Below, piece by piece: positions 46,002 through 56,844 of a stretch of 64,000 bases of DNA. The DNA is from Gentiana macrophylla. Lineage: Eukaryota > Streptophyta > Magnoliopsida > Gentianales > Gentianaceae. The DNA is taken from NCBI GenBank assembly GCA_026214975.1, contig CM047807.1, forward strand, positions 65,637,824 to 65,701,823. Reading direction: 5' to 3'. Both the position numbers and the translations under genes were made by a program. Numbering within the stretch: the first letter of the stretch is position 1; each line of letters begins with the position of its first letter. The notes under the pieces were generated by a model that worked only from the letters and a program-made list of their open reading frames with translations, searched no databases and had not been told where the DNA came from.

Positions 46002-46067
46002 ATGAAATCATGTTCTTGCGAGGACTCATATGCTGCGTTCTTGAAAGATTATTTGCAAGTTGCTGCA

Positions 46068-46892
46068 ATGGATAAACTATGTGCAATATTCGACCACATC
46101 CGTATAGACCTTGAGCGACATCGAGATGAATCCGATCGAAGACATGCTGAACTTATAGCTGCCCTAGATGCATTACATGCCAACCTCGATCCATGAAGCG
46201 AATTAGAACGTAATGCGCAACAGAAATTCGAGGCGGAACAACGGAAATTAAAACGTGCAGAACGTTGGAGGAAATTAGACGCAAAGTGGAAGGCGGACGA
46301 TGAACTTTTCTTTATCACGTATGGTGTAACACGTGAAGAAGCTATGGCTGGCAAACCACCCAAATTCTCTCCTTCACGTGCTAAATCGAATACACAGGTT
46401 ATTCCCAACCCCCCTACGGCTGTGGTACACGAGGAGGTTGACATTCTTATTGTTGATTCAGCCACGGAAGAGTTCATTGAGGTTCCTAATGCACTTACTA
46501 TTGATGTTGTTCCAGTTGCTACTATTGATTCTCCTTTACCGGTACCCGACCATTCTGACGAGATTGCCGACGTCAATGTGGATATTGGTGTTGACCCAAT
46601 CACTATGCCCGTGGACTTACTTGCTGAATCGATTGTGGTCCAACTGGGGACCGAACCGGTGCAATCCGATGGTTCAAAGGTGCGCTCGGCAATTTTAGTT
46701 GCTGATTTGAAGGCGTTACAAGTGCCACATGTATATGTGGATCAATATTTACAGCATTGCCACCCTTTCGATTTTGTTGTCGCTGATTTCTCCACTCGTG
46801 CCATTCCATGTTTTTGCGAAATTGTGATTCTGAGTTTCTCCGTGGTTGAGTGGATGTATGGAAGCAGGATATTCGTGTTCGATCCGGGTTGA
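46068..46892 (+). CDS. Unrecognised element D protein, one in-frame TGA
   Basis: A single frame runs from the ATG at 46068 (or 46002) to TGA at 46890-46892, about 275 codons, broken only by TGA at 46194-46196. The N-terminal third is charged and probably coiled-coil (LERHRDESDRRHAELIAALD, then QQKFEAEQRKLKRAERWRKL). A proline/valine/aspartate-rich middle and a hydrophobic end (CFCEIVILSFSVVEWMYGSR) follow. There is no zinc knuckle, protease or RT. It is the only protein of element D and ends just before the polypurine tract. It may be a remnant of gag or a protein of unknown role. Function is not assigned. Confidence 0.5.
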
Positions 46893-46908
46893 TTCGAGGA
46901 CGAATCCT

Positions 46909-46926
46909 TTTGAAGAAGGAGGGAAT
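46909..46926 (+). other. Polypurine tract of element D
   Basis: The run gaagaaggaggga immediately precedes the 3' LTR start tgatgtggccc. Confidence 0.75.
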
Positions 46927-47473
46927 GATGTGGCCCAGATAATACCCAATTCAAGAGGAAGATTGAGTCTTTTATTTAGTCTTTTAATTAGTCTTTTATT
47001 ATCCCACATTGGTTAATTGTCTTTTATATTTATTATTATTTTTAATTATTGTTATTTTGTCCCACATTGCTAAAATGGCAATTGGACTTGGAGTCTGCAC
47101 CCTATATAAGGCATTTCCTTGTATTTGAATATGTAGCTTATTATTGAATCAAAAAACTATTTTGGTTGAAATTCAGAGATCGAATTTTCATCATAAGAAA
47201 CTTTTAGAGATTGGGTTTCTTCAAGAAGTTTTCAAAGATTGGACTTCTAGCGATTATCCTGAGACCGGATAATTGGGTGATCTTCCGGAGACGGGATTAT
47301 CACAAAGCAGTGGTAATCTGAGAGGGGTTGCTACATATCCCTTTTCTTTCTTGTTATTTACATTTTATATATTCAGGAAAAGCGCTAAAAATCCGATAAC
47401 ATCAGCCCTAAAAGTGCAGCTTTCGAGATTCATATTGCTTTAATCTAGATCCTACGAGATTCGGTTTACATCA
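46927..47473 (+). repeat. 3' LTR of element D
   Basis: 547 bp, a close match to the 5' LTR, with TATA box tatataag at about 47103-47110. It is followed by the actca duplication and the resumed element G LTR. Confidence 0.9.
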
Positions 47474-47551
47474 ACTCAGCCCTTAATGCTTCTTAGGTTT
47501 TTGAACTTGCATTTCGTTTATGCTTCGTTGTATTTTTACGAGCCCGACCTG

Positions 47552-49355
47552 TGATGACGTGGTCAATCAGGTTATAATATACTTGACCGCCATAAACTAA
47601 TACTAGCAAGAGGACTAGGCCCATCGTAGTATATCTATAGTGAATCAAGGTCGATCCCACAGGGAACCAATTGTGGATCATTTCATATATAAACAATTAA
47701 TTAAACATGTCAAGGACATAGAGGCGGTCTACGACCAACATAGGACAAGAAAAGTAAAGACACGACTCGACACAACGTAATTAACCTCCCCAATTATAGT
47801 CTTTATCGTTTGGACCTAGATAATTAATATAATAAACCGAACTTATTAACTGTCAATCCGTTAGTATCTATCTTAGATTGACTACGGGAGTCATCCTCTT
47901 TAACTTGACTTAGCACCGGTTAGGTTGCTAGATCACTGTGCTACATTACGTGACTTCACCTTTAGGGTATCCATCTCATATAACTTGCACGCTTACGACA
48001 CTAAGGATGCCGATATTAATCGTACACCTCGTCCAGGCAACATTCCTATGGTTAGGCGTACTTCCTAAACGATCGCATCAGTCTTCGTCCCATTAACAAT
48101 TACCGGGTTATAGTCTCATGCTAATCTACGATTTACGTACAACTAGGTGCGCACAATTCCCTAATACAGAATAGATCTAGGTCTCGCTGAAAGTCCCGGA
48201 AGATCATTCATGAGCCGACCTAGGAGTCCTATATTGGTATTTCCTAATCATACGCAAATTAAAACAGACGAGCAACGTAGCCATAGCCATACCTACTGAG
48301 ATGATAAATTCTATTAAGCTAAACCTACCATAAAGACGTGGCGGACTAACTAACAGACAAATAGGGGCTCGGTCGACCGAGCCTTGACACTCGGTCGACC
48401 GAATGATTCCATTCGGTCACCCGACTGATTTCATCCCCAGATTACATCCTAGAATATATTTCTCAGCGTTTCATCATACAGAACAGATTAAACAGTAACT
48501 CGTAAAGAAATCATATAAACTACTTAGATACACATTAATTAAACCAAGCAGATTCATGAATAGACGTTAAACATATGACGTAGGTTATGGGACCCCATAG
48601 ACAAGCTTCACCACATCCCTAACGTCATAGCCTAGATCTACATCATCTAGCTATGAATTAACTAACTCAAACGATAAAGCATAATTGGGAGGGATTAATT
48701 ACTTAAAAGAAAAGAAATAGAAAATAAAGGCTTACATAACTCGCAGCCTTTAAATTGCTGGAAACCTTCAATCTACTTATGCTACATTGTATTAAAATAT
48801 CAAAGTAGAATTATATTCTAAAGTATGAAAGGTGTGTTTTACAATTGCTCATAGCTGTTGCTTATATAGGAGTTCGGCCGACTTAGGAAGGATCTAAAGG
48901 ATAAACACGATTAAAGTCAGAAACCGCCCCTGACCAGAGGCTCGGTCAACCGAAGGGATGCACTCGGTCGACCGAAGCATGAGGCTCGGTCGACCGAACC
49001 TGGATTTTCCAAATTCTCCACGTTTTCTTCGTCTACCTTGCTCCCCACTCCACGCTCGTGGTCTTGATCGATTATTTCTTTCGCTTAATGCTCCGATTTT
49101 CTTCCTTTATCATCTTGAGATCATTGATTAATTAACATTAATCCTCCCGATTTGTTGTGATCTGCAAAATAAGCAATTATCGCACAATAAATCGGTCTTT
49201 AATAATAAAAACATCTAAATACCAAATATCATATTAATAATCACTTAACATTAAATAATAAATATAAACGAGTGATTTAATATGAAATATACATTATTAA
49301 TCTCGATTTAAGGTCAATGTTGATGACTTTTATGGGTATAATTTGACCGTCATCA
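47552..49355 (-). repeat. 3' LTR of element C
   Basis: 1,804 bp. The minus-strand TATA box tatataag is at 48861-48868. Palindromes TCGGTCGACCGA (or one-base variants) occur at 48369, 48391, 48413 and at 48942, 48964, 48986, each step exactly 22 bp. Confidence 0.92.
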
Positions 49356-49372
49356 ACTACCCCACTTAGACT
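49356..49372 (-). other. Polypurine tract of element C
   Basis: The plus strand actaccccacttagac gives gtctaagtggggtagt on the element strand, directly before the 3' LTR. Confidence 0.8.
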
Positions 49373-52000
49373 TTGATCGTCTCGAACAAAGCATCAATAA
49401 GTCATTCCCAAAGACAACATTTTCTATGGTCAAATCATACTTACACAAGAAACTCAAGTCAACTCATACTAGTCATGCTCATAAGATATCCATTATTCAC
49501 TACTTACTATGAATCGAAGTGATGTGTGCATGTGCATTTAGTTTTATATATTCGTGGCAAGATTAGAGTTTATGCTAACTTCGTAATCTCAACCTATCAA
49601 CATCAAAGATTCATACTTCTTAAACCTTTTATTTTTGAAGCACTAGAACAATAAGCAAGAGCGTATCTATAGGGTTTTTGGACTTGGAGACCGAGTACTA
49701 CTCAAAGCCTCTTAAAGAGTTGAATATTCTTTTCATTTTTTCAAATACTATCAATCTCAAGGAAGAAAACTTTTTAGAGTATCCCCCTATCTTAGATCAT
49801 GCATTGAATATTACCACAAGCGCGGGGCTACTTTGGTAATGTTACTACAAGCCCAGTGTCTAACATTTTGCTAAAACACAGGTACGTCTCAAGCTTATTA
49901 CTCTGCTTAAATGGCTAAAAGATAAGAATGCATCAGCTAATAAGTATCGACACTTAGTCTACATAACCAATCATCTATGCAATGTACACATAATTTCTTC
50001 AGTTATTATGATCTGCGCGGTATACTCGATTCACAGGTGGAGTAATTGAATAATAAATAACTACTTGCAACAATGAGCATGAATATCCTTAAATTTACTT
50101 AACATAAGTATAAAGTGATCACATACTCATGAAACTTGGTTCCTTTCCTATCAATTCTTAGCTAGGAACTCACAATTCTAAGGGTACGAGATACATAATA
50201 TGGTATTTATTCAATTTTTCAATTTTTCAAATTTTTCTACCGTTTCATTCAAATTTCAATCATAACATAACATAGCTAAGTCTCCTACCCCCCACTTAAA
50301 CATGGCATTGTCCTCAATGACAAAAATAAATGAGAAGTCAAGAAAAAGACTTAACTCTGGAAATGGCTCTCAAGTAAAGGAACAATATCGAAGTAAATGT
50401 CAGCACGTTGTTGAGAAGCAAGTGAAAACCTGTATAAGCAGACAAACTCCACGAAACCGTAAAATACCTTTTCTATGGAAGGTATAAAACAATGTGGCAG
50501 TAAAGAGGTATGAATACCGATAAACACTTTAAGCCACTTTATTTTATACAACCAAAGACAAGAAAAATACTAAATAGAAAGAAAAATAAACAAGCAACTA
50601 AAAATGGTAGTCTTCATCTAAAACCTCCACCGCCTAAATATTCTTAAAACCGGGTGGAGAAGACAAAGATCAAAAAGCATAACCCCACGTGGGAAAACAC
50701 GAGGTGGACTGGATTAACCATGTATAACAGAGTCAATGCGACCTATTGGCTATAGATAAAATCAAATACTTGGCACAGAAACTTCTCGCTTGCATTGGAT
50801 ATCAACAACTTAGGGAGATGTAGCTACTCCTCGAAATTACTAATAACCCAATGTATCACGTAAAATTCATAACCGTCATCAACAAGGTCTGATCAGTATG
50901 ATGATGTAGAACAAAACTTATCATCTAGAAATGCCGGAATAAACGGAAAAAAAGTGTGAAATTTAAAACTTCCGGTAGAAAGATAAGTTGTACTTTGATT
51001 AAACCAAAAACCTTTAAAATCTAGCTAGGGTCAGAGCTACACTTACCCCAACTAGGATCATGAAAATCAAAATGATAAAAGAAATAATCAATAAAACATA
51101 GCAATATTTCAAATCCCGCAACACAAAGGTATTTGTAAACAAAATGGATGTTGAGAGTATGATGGGTTTAGAAAAAGATACACATAAGGATGGGAAGAAA
51201 AGATAAAGGGTGGGTAAGAAATTGTGTTTATGGGTGGGTATTGTTTAAGGGAATGGGATTGGGTGGGAGAGTGAAACGGATGGAAAGAAAGAGAGGCGAT
51301 GAAAGAATGGTTAGAAATGTGAACTGTTGGGGCAGATTGGTGAGAGGATCGAAAAGTTTGAAGGTGAAAAGTGTAAAGGGAAAGATAAGGATAGTTGCGA
51401 AATGAATTGCGCATCACTTTGGATTTTCACTTGGATCACCATTCTAAAAGATTTTGGAAGTTGACCAAAATTGTTCTTGTTCGCACCAATCATTCTCTGT
51501 TACATTTTCAATAATTCTCAAGCTCTCTTAATGCTTCCATCTGAAGATTGATTGCTAAATTTCCTTTTCTTTAGCAATTTCTCGACTCTCCTACGGAACT
51601 CTAATTCACGTGGCCTATATTGAGTAAAAAAGTTTTGCACATCCTTAGCCCAATGGCCATCGGAACACGGCAAAATAAAAAACCTCAACATATGTCACGT
51701 TACTCTTATTTGACTCAAAACCTAAAATCCTAAAAAGAAATCCTAAGGGTTTTAAAGAAGTAGTTCTGAGTTTAAAGTCCTCAGCTCGACCTTCCAAAAG
51801 TATCCTTGTCAGTCATTATTCTTGGATCACGAGATATTGACCCCTCTGAGCATTATAAGAGGTGGGCTTGTTGCTTTTGCGGATTAATACCCTTCCCTTG
51901 GTTGTGAGACCTAGGAAACAACATTTATCCATACCATTTATACAAAGCTCTTGCCTCGGCTCTCATTTTAGGAATTACGGTTTTGGCCTTGACAATAAGA
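49373..52000 (-). other. Non-coding internal domain of element C
   Basis: No credible gene is present. At 51185-51300 the plus strand is strongly purine-biased, with several GGGTGGG or TGGGTGGG motifs, giving C-rich element RNA. The 102-codon antisense frame over this region (51109-51417) is Ser/His/Pro-rich because of the base bias and is not considered a gene. Confidence 0.6.
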
Positions 52001-52017
52001 AACAATGAATCAAAGTA

Positions 52018-52330
52018 CTCCGAATAAGGTCGGTTATGTAGGCAAGCCTACGCCGTCTTATTCGTTGGAACATATGTGACAGTTCAGACCAATCCGTCAA
52101 GATTAAGCCCCGTTTAGCCCGAAGGCTTATCGGCTATGCTAAGTCTTGTTGAACTGCTGTAACGTACATCACACGTGGAGGGGAGTAGATTGAGCTGAAG
52201 CTCGGTTGAACTCGCCCAGCCATGGCTAGACCATTTCCGAACCCATGTACTACGATTCTGCGATTTCTAAATTGTCACCCAAAGCGTAATCTCGTTTTTG
52301 TTTAAGGTGGGTTCACCGAGAAGCCATCAC
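52018..52330 (-). other. Conserved leader-like module shared with element E
   Basis: This is the counterpart of 29985-30345 in element E. The order of landmarks is the same: ggcaagcctac, tattcgttggaacatatgtga, tacatcacac, gaagctcgg, aatctcg and gttcaccgagaa. It lies about 0.9-1.2 kb inside the PBS on the element strand. It is interrupted by stops in all frames, so a structural or RNA role is more likely than coding. Confidence 0.7.
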
Positions 52331-53053
52331 CATAAAACTCAACGAAAGTAGAAGATGGTGTTCTCTCAAAACTCAACGTCTTCTTTAGATTGTGAATGCT
52401 TAAACTACACAATTTGTTGCTCCCCTGGCCAGTAGAAGCAATCTCATGCATAGGACAAAGAGATTTTAACAGAACTACGAGGAACTCTTTATTCACAGCT
52501 TCCTTTCAATGACTACATGTTTCCTTACACCCTCTAGATGAGACAGATATGGGGCACAACCTTCGACACTAATAGAACTAATCTTACAAACCAACTCCGG
52601 GCTAAGATTCATACTAACTTATGCTCAAAACACCAAAAGGTAGTAAAACATAAGCAAAAAAAAGGGGTAGTACCTTGCCTTCAACATTGTACCACGAAGA
52701 ATTTAAGCCTTTAAAATTTTTCCGGAGACATCTTGGTGCTTTAAAGGTATTGCTTCCATCGCTTTTCCCATCATAGAGTAGTAATTCCGCATGTTGCTGG
52801 GTTATTTTCTCAGCGCCCTTGAAAAATTACTGACTTGGATTATTGTTTCTCTGGTTTCTGCAAACAGAAGAAAAACAAAACAGACCGTAGACTGATTTTA
52901 ACATGGTTTCCCATGCTGCTATCAGACCTACGGATTAAACATACGGGGATAAACAGACACGCGAAATTCCAGACTCGAAAAACACAAATCAGAAACCGTG
53001 TAAACAGAACAGAACAAGAACAAAACAAAACAAAACAAAAAAATTCTAAATTC

Positions 53054-53087
53054 TCGGTCGACCGAATGAGGTCTCTCGGTCGACCGA
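53054..53087 (-). other. Palindrome pair in the element C leader
   Basis: Two perfect TCGGTCGACCGA palindromes start at 53054 and 53076, 22 bp apart, roughly 155-205 nt downstream of the PBS on the element strand. Family B has an equivalent pair. Confidence 0.85.
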
Positions 53088-53240
53088 ATAAAAATTTTTT
53101 ATTTTTATTTTTATTTTAAGAATCTGGAATTTTCAGACAGAGCAAACAACCAGAGGGACTCAAAAACGTAAAAACAGACTCTAAAACAGAAAACTTGACA
53201 TGAATAAGAAAATCATTTATATATAAAATTGACCGTTGGT

Positions 53241-53259
53241 TCCCCGGCAACGGCGCCAA
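53241..53259 (-). other. tRNA-Asp primer binding site of element C
   Basis: On the element strand TGGCGCCGTTGCCGGGGA, a perfect 18-base complement of the plant tRNA-Asp 3' end, follows the LTR after aagtttt. Confidence 0.92.
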
Positions 53260-53264
53260 AAACT

Positions 53265-55074
53265 TGATGACGTGGTCAATCAGGTTATAATATACTTGAC
53301 CGCCATAAACTAATACTAGCAAGAGGACTAGGCCCATCGTAGTATAGCTATAGTGAATCAAGGTCGATCCCACAGGGAACCAATTGTGGATCATTTCATA
53401 TATAAACAATTAATTAAACATGTCAAGGACATAGAGGCGGTCTACGACCAACATAGGACAAGAAAAGTAAAGACACGACTCGACACAACGTAATTAACCT
53501 CCCCAATTATAGTCTTTATCGTTTGGACCTAGATAATTTATATAATAAACCGAACTTATTAACTGTCAATCCGTTAGTATCTATCTTAGATTGACTACGG
53601 GAGTCATCCTCTTTAACTTGACTTAGCACCGGTTAGGTTGCTGATCAACGTGCTACATTACGTGACTTCACCTTTTGGGTATCCATCTCATATAACTTGC
53701 ACGCTTACGACACTAAGGATGCCGATATTAATCGTACACATCGTCCAGGCAACATTCCTATGGTTAGGCGTACTTCCTAAACGATCGCATCAGTCTTCGT
53801 CCCATTAACAATTACCGGGTTATAGTCTCATGCTAATCTACGATTTACGTACAACTGGGTGCACACAATTCCCTAATACAGAATAGATCTAGGTCTCGCT
53901 GAAAGTCCCGGAAGATCATTCGTGAGCCGACCTAGGAGTCCTATATTGGTATTTCCTAATCATACGCAAATTAAAACAGACGAGCAACGTAGCCATAGCC
54001 ATACCTATTGAGATGATAAATTCTATTAAGCTAAACCTACCATAAAGACGTGGCGGACTAACTAACAGACAAATAGGGGCTCGATCCGATCGAGCCTGAA
54101 CACTCGATCGACCGAATGATTCCATTCGGTCACCCGATCGATTTCATCCCCGATTACATCCTAGAATATATTTCTTAGCGTTTCATCATACGAGCAGTTA
54201 AACAAAGAACTCGTAAAGAAATCATATAAACTACTTAGATACACATTAATTAAACCAAGCGATTCATGAATAGACGTTAAACATATGGCGTAGGTTATGG
54301 GACCCTCATGTACAAGGCTTCACCACATCCCTAACGTCATAGCCTAGATCTACATCATCTAGCTATGAATTAACTAACTCAAACGATAAAGCATAATTGG
54401 GAGGGATTAATTACTTAAAAGAAAAGAAACAGAGAAAATAAAGGCTTACATAACTCATGACCTTTAAATTGCTGAAACCTTCAATCTACTTATGCTACAT
54501 TGTATTAAAATATCAAAGTAGAATTATATTCTAAAGTATGAAAGGTGTGTTTTACAATTGCTCATAGCTGTTGCTTATATAGGAGTTCGGCCGACTTAGG
54601 AAGGATCTAGAGGATAAACACGATTAAAGTCAGAAACCGCCCCTGACCAGAGGCTCGGTCAACCGAAGGGATGCACTCGGTCGACCGAAGCATGAGGCTC
54701 GGTCGACCGAAGCATGAGGCTCAGTCGACCGAACCTGGATTTTCCAAATTCTCCACGTTTTCTTCGTCTGCCTTGCTCCCCACTCCACGCTTCGTGCTTT
54801 CGTTTAATGCTCCGATTTTCTTCCTTTATCATCTTGAGATCATTGATTAATTAACATTAATCCTCCCGATTTGTTGTGATCTGCAAAATAAGCAATTATC
54901 GCACAATAAATCGGTCTTTAATAATAAAAACATCTAAATACCAAATATCATATTAATAATCACTTAACATTAAATAATAAATATAAACGAGTGATTTAAT
55001 ATGAAATATACATTATTAATCTCGATTTAAGGTCAATGTTGATGACTTTTATGGGTATAATTTGACTGTCATCA
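53265..55074 (-). repeat. 5' LTR of element C
   Basis: 1,810 bp, minus-strand TATA box at 54574-54581. Palindromes in U3 start at 54655, 54677, 54699 and 54721 at exact 22-bp steps, one more than in the 3' LTR. Copies near 54085-54130 have decayed (tcgatc variants). Confidence 0.92.
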
Positions 55075-55080
55075 ACCTGC

Positions 55081-56509
55081 TGATGACAATTAAAATAGTC
55101 TATCCTACGGCATCAACATTCTATCCATTATGAGCTAAAAATAGTTGTTTCGACCTATATATATGAACCATTTGAGTTGAATAGCATATGTCGGGTTCAC
55201 GGGTCGAGAAATATGCACTTAGCGTTTATTTTCCTTGTTTCGATATTATTTCGTGCATTATTTGCTGATTTTCAGGATACGAAACATTGGGCTGAGCATA
55301 ATGAACGAATCTGGAGTGGACTGAACGAAAGGAATGGGCCTAGCGTATTCCAAAAGCTTAAGTCGGCTGATGAAAAAAAATACCCCTGGTTTACTGAGAG
55401 GCGGTGCCGACTTACCGAAGCTCGAGATCCTTTCGGAACGCGTTTTCTTGGACGAGCGGTAGAACTAGGTGTTTCTAAGTCGGTTTAGATAGCCATAAAT
55501 AAGAGGCTTCGCCTCAGAACACAAGTGTACAATTTTCAATACAAGTATTATGCAATAAAAGTTCTTTGTTCTTTATTTTAATATTTTATGAGTTCTGGTC
55601 GGAGAGACGACGGAGTCACCGCCTAGGGATAGGGGAGATCTACGCTCATCTTTGAGGGTATGTTTTTCTGTCTTTTCCAAGATGTAGATCTATCGTTGTT
55701 CTATTCGACTAGTATGTTTTAATTGCCTCTTTAGTTTAATTATGTAGTAGTTAGTTTATTTTACCCCATGTATTATAGATCTGATTCGTTGGTAAAGAAA
55801 TAATGAAATAGTGGTTTCGTTCTTCGGATCTGCGATGGTCTATATCGCTTGATCTGAATACCAAATAAATTACTAATTCATGATAATCGGCGCCAGCTAC
55901 GTTGATCGATAGATTTAATTTACATGTTACTAGCCTGATCAACTATTTGCATGTCATCATAAACTAGCATGAAATACGAGTAGTGAAGTGCTATGTTTGG
56001 ACATTATCTTGAATGGACCCTAGGAATGTGCTGATCAGTGTCAACAGCTGTGTAGGCAGGTTTGCGGTATGAGTTAGCGCTCAATATCGATAGCTCTAGT
56101 TCTTTATGTGTATGGGCTATTGCGGACCAATTAAGAAGGGTAGCTTGCGTATAGATTTTCTACTACCATTGTCGGAGTAGATATGGTTAGGAGTTGTACC
56201 CGTAGCTGAACGATGAATTAAAATTCACCAATGGGGAGGACTATTGTATTTGTGGGGGGAATAACTAATTACTCATAATTGAACTAATACATTATCTTGT
56301 TTCTCCGTTGAACCCACATAATCTTGCTAGTTGATTGTTACGAATTTTACTACTATTTATATTATAGTTGGTCGTAGACCATATTAGTGACAAGTTGAAT
56401 CTTGATAATTAGACGTTCTTACAAGTCTCTGTGGGATCGACCTTGACTCGCCAGTACTCTACTACGATAGACATAGTCCTATTGCCAGTAAGTGCTTTGC
56501 ATGCGATCA
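55081..56509 (+). repeat. 5' LTR of the family A element
   Basis: TGATGACAATT...GCGATCA, 1,429 bp, with a TATA-like cataaataagag at 55494-55505. It is the uninterrupted reference for the split LTR at 10217-13426. The 103-codon frame at 55177-55488 lies in U3 and has no recognisable domain. Confidence 0.85.
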
Positions 56510-56517
56510 AGATTTTC

Positions 56518-56535
56518 TGGCGCCGTTGCCGGTGA
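56518..56535 (+). other. tRNA-Asp primer binding site of family A
   Basis: TGGCGCCGTTGCCGGTGA matches 17 of 18 bases of the tRNA-Asp complement, 8 bases after the LTR end. Confidence 0.9.
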
Positions 56536-56844
56536 CTCGTGTCAAGAATAATTTCTATTTGAGATTCAGTTTCTGTTTATATTTGAGCCTGTTTACATTG
56601 GAGTCGTCATGCAGTCAATTCGTAAAAATCTGGAAAAAAATTGCTTCAAGTTTACAGAGGGTACCAGTTTTGACAAAATCGTTTATGTTAGTTCAGTTTC
56701 ATGTCAGTAGTTAGAGTCTGTATTTTAGAGTCTGCCAGGCATGTTAACAGCCGCCGAGGCAAGCCACTAACCTTTTTATTTTCCTTTTGTGTCTTGTAGT
56801 ATGCTACACGAAGTTCAGCAGCCAAACTCGAGAGATTCATACCT

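Larger units (their letters stand above)
44343..47473 (+). mobile_element. Element D: small non-autonomous LTR retrotransposon (3.1 kb) with an unrecognised ORF
   Basis: TGATGTGGCC...TTTACATCA with 5-bp target duplications actca (44338-44342 and 47474-47478). LTRs of about 550 bp (44343-44893 and 46927-47473) differ at roughly 4-5% of positions. The PBS TGGTATCAGAGC follows the 5' LTR, and gaagaaggaggga precedes the 3' LTR. There is no RT, integrase or protease. One interrupted ORF (46068-46892) is described separately. The coding end, with FDPG and a following GRGRILLKKEGM-like reading, recalls the 3' end of gypsy polyproteins. Confidence 0.88.
37639..47551 (-). mobile_element. Element G: non-autonomous gypsy-type LTR element with tandem-repeat arrays, interrupted by insertions
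   Basis: A direct repeat of about 1 kb (37639-38660 and 43402-44342, resuming at 47474) starts tgacgatgctggatctc. Next to the right copy the minus strand reads ATTGGTGCTAGAAGGAGGGC, a likely PBS, so the element lies on the minus strand with the right copy as 5' LTR. Both copies have a minus-strand TATA box (ctatataaac, about 37811-37820 and 43571-43580). The internal part contains only tandem repeats and no gag-pol. The right LTR continues beyond the inserted elements C and A and ends outside the window. Solo LTR F, D, C and A are insertions in it. Confidence 0.68.
47552..55074 (-). mobile_element. Element C: complete non-autonomous gypsy-type LTR retrotransposon (LARD-like), 7.5 kb
   Basis: LTRs at 47552-49355 and 53265-55074 (TGATGAC...GTCATCA) enclose 3.9 kb. 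Target duplication acctg is perfect (47547-47551 and 55075-55079). On the minus strand an exact 18-base tRNA-Asp PBS follows the 5' LTR, and a purine tract (aagtggggtagt) precedes the 3' LTR. No frame above 102 codons and no gag-pol motif is present, so it is non-autonomous. The PBS and LTR start tie it to the Athila group of families A and B. LTR similarity is high, so insertion is recent. Confidence 0.9.

Noticed and set aside
46049..46603. 184-codon minus-strand ORF opposite the element D protein
   Set aside because: Shadow of the plus-strand frame; Ser/Ala-rich antisense product.
51109..51417. 102-codon Ser/His/Pro-rich ORF in element C
   Set aside because: Explained by the strong purine/pyrimidine strand bias; composition is low complexity.
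55177..55488. 103-codon ORF in the family A LTR
   Set aside because: It lies in U3 upstream of the TATA-like box, and no domain was recognised; the decayed copy near 13000-13400 does not keep the frame.
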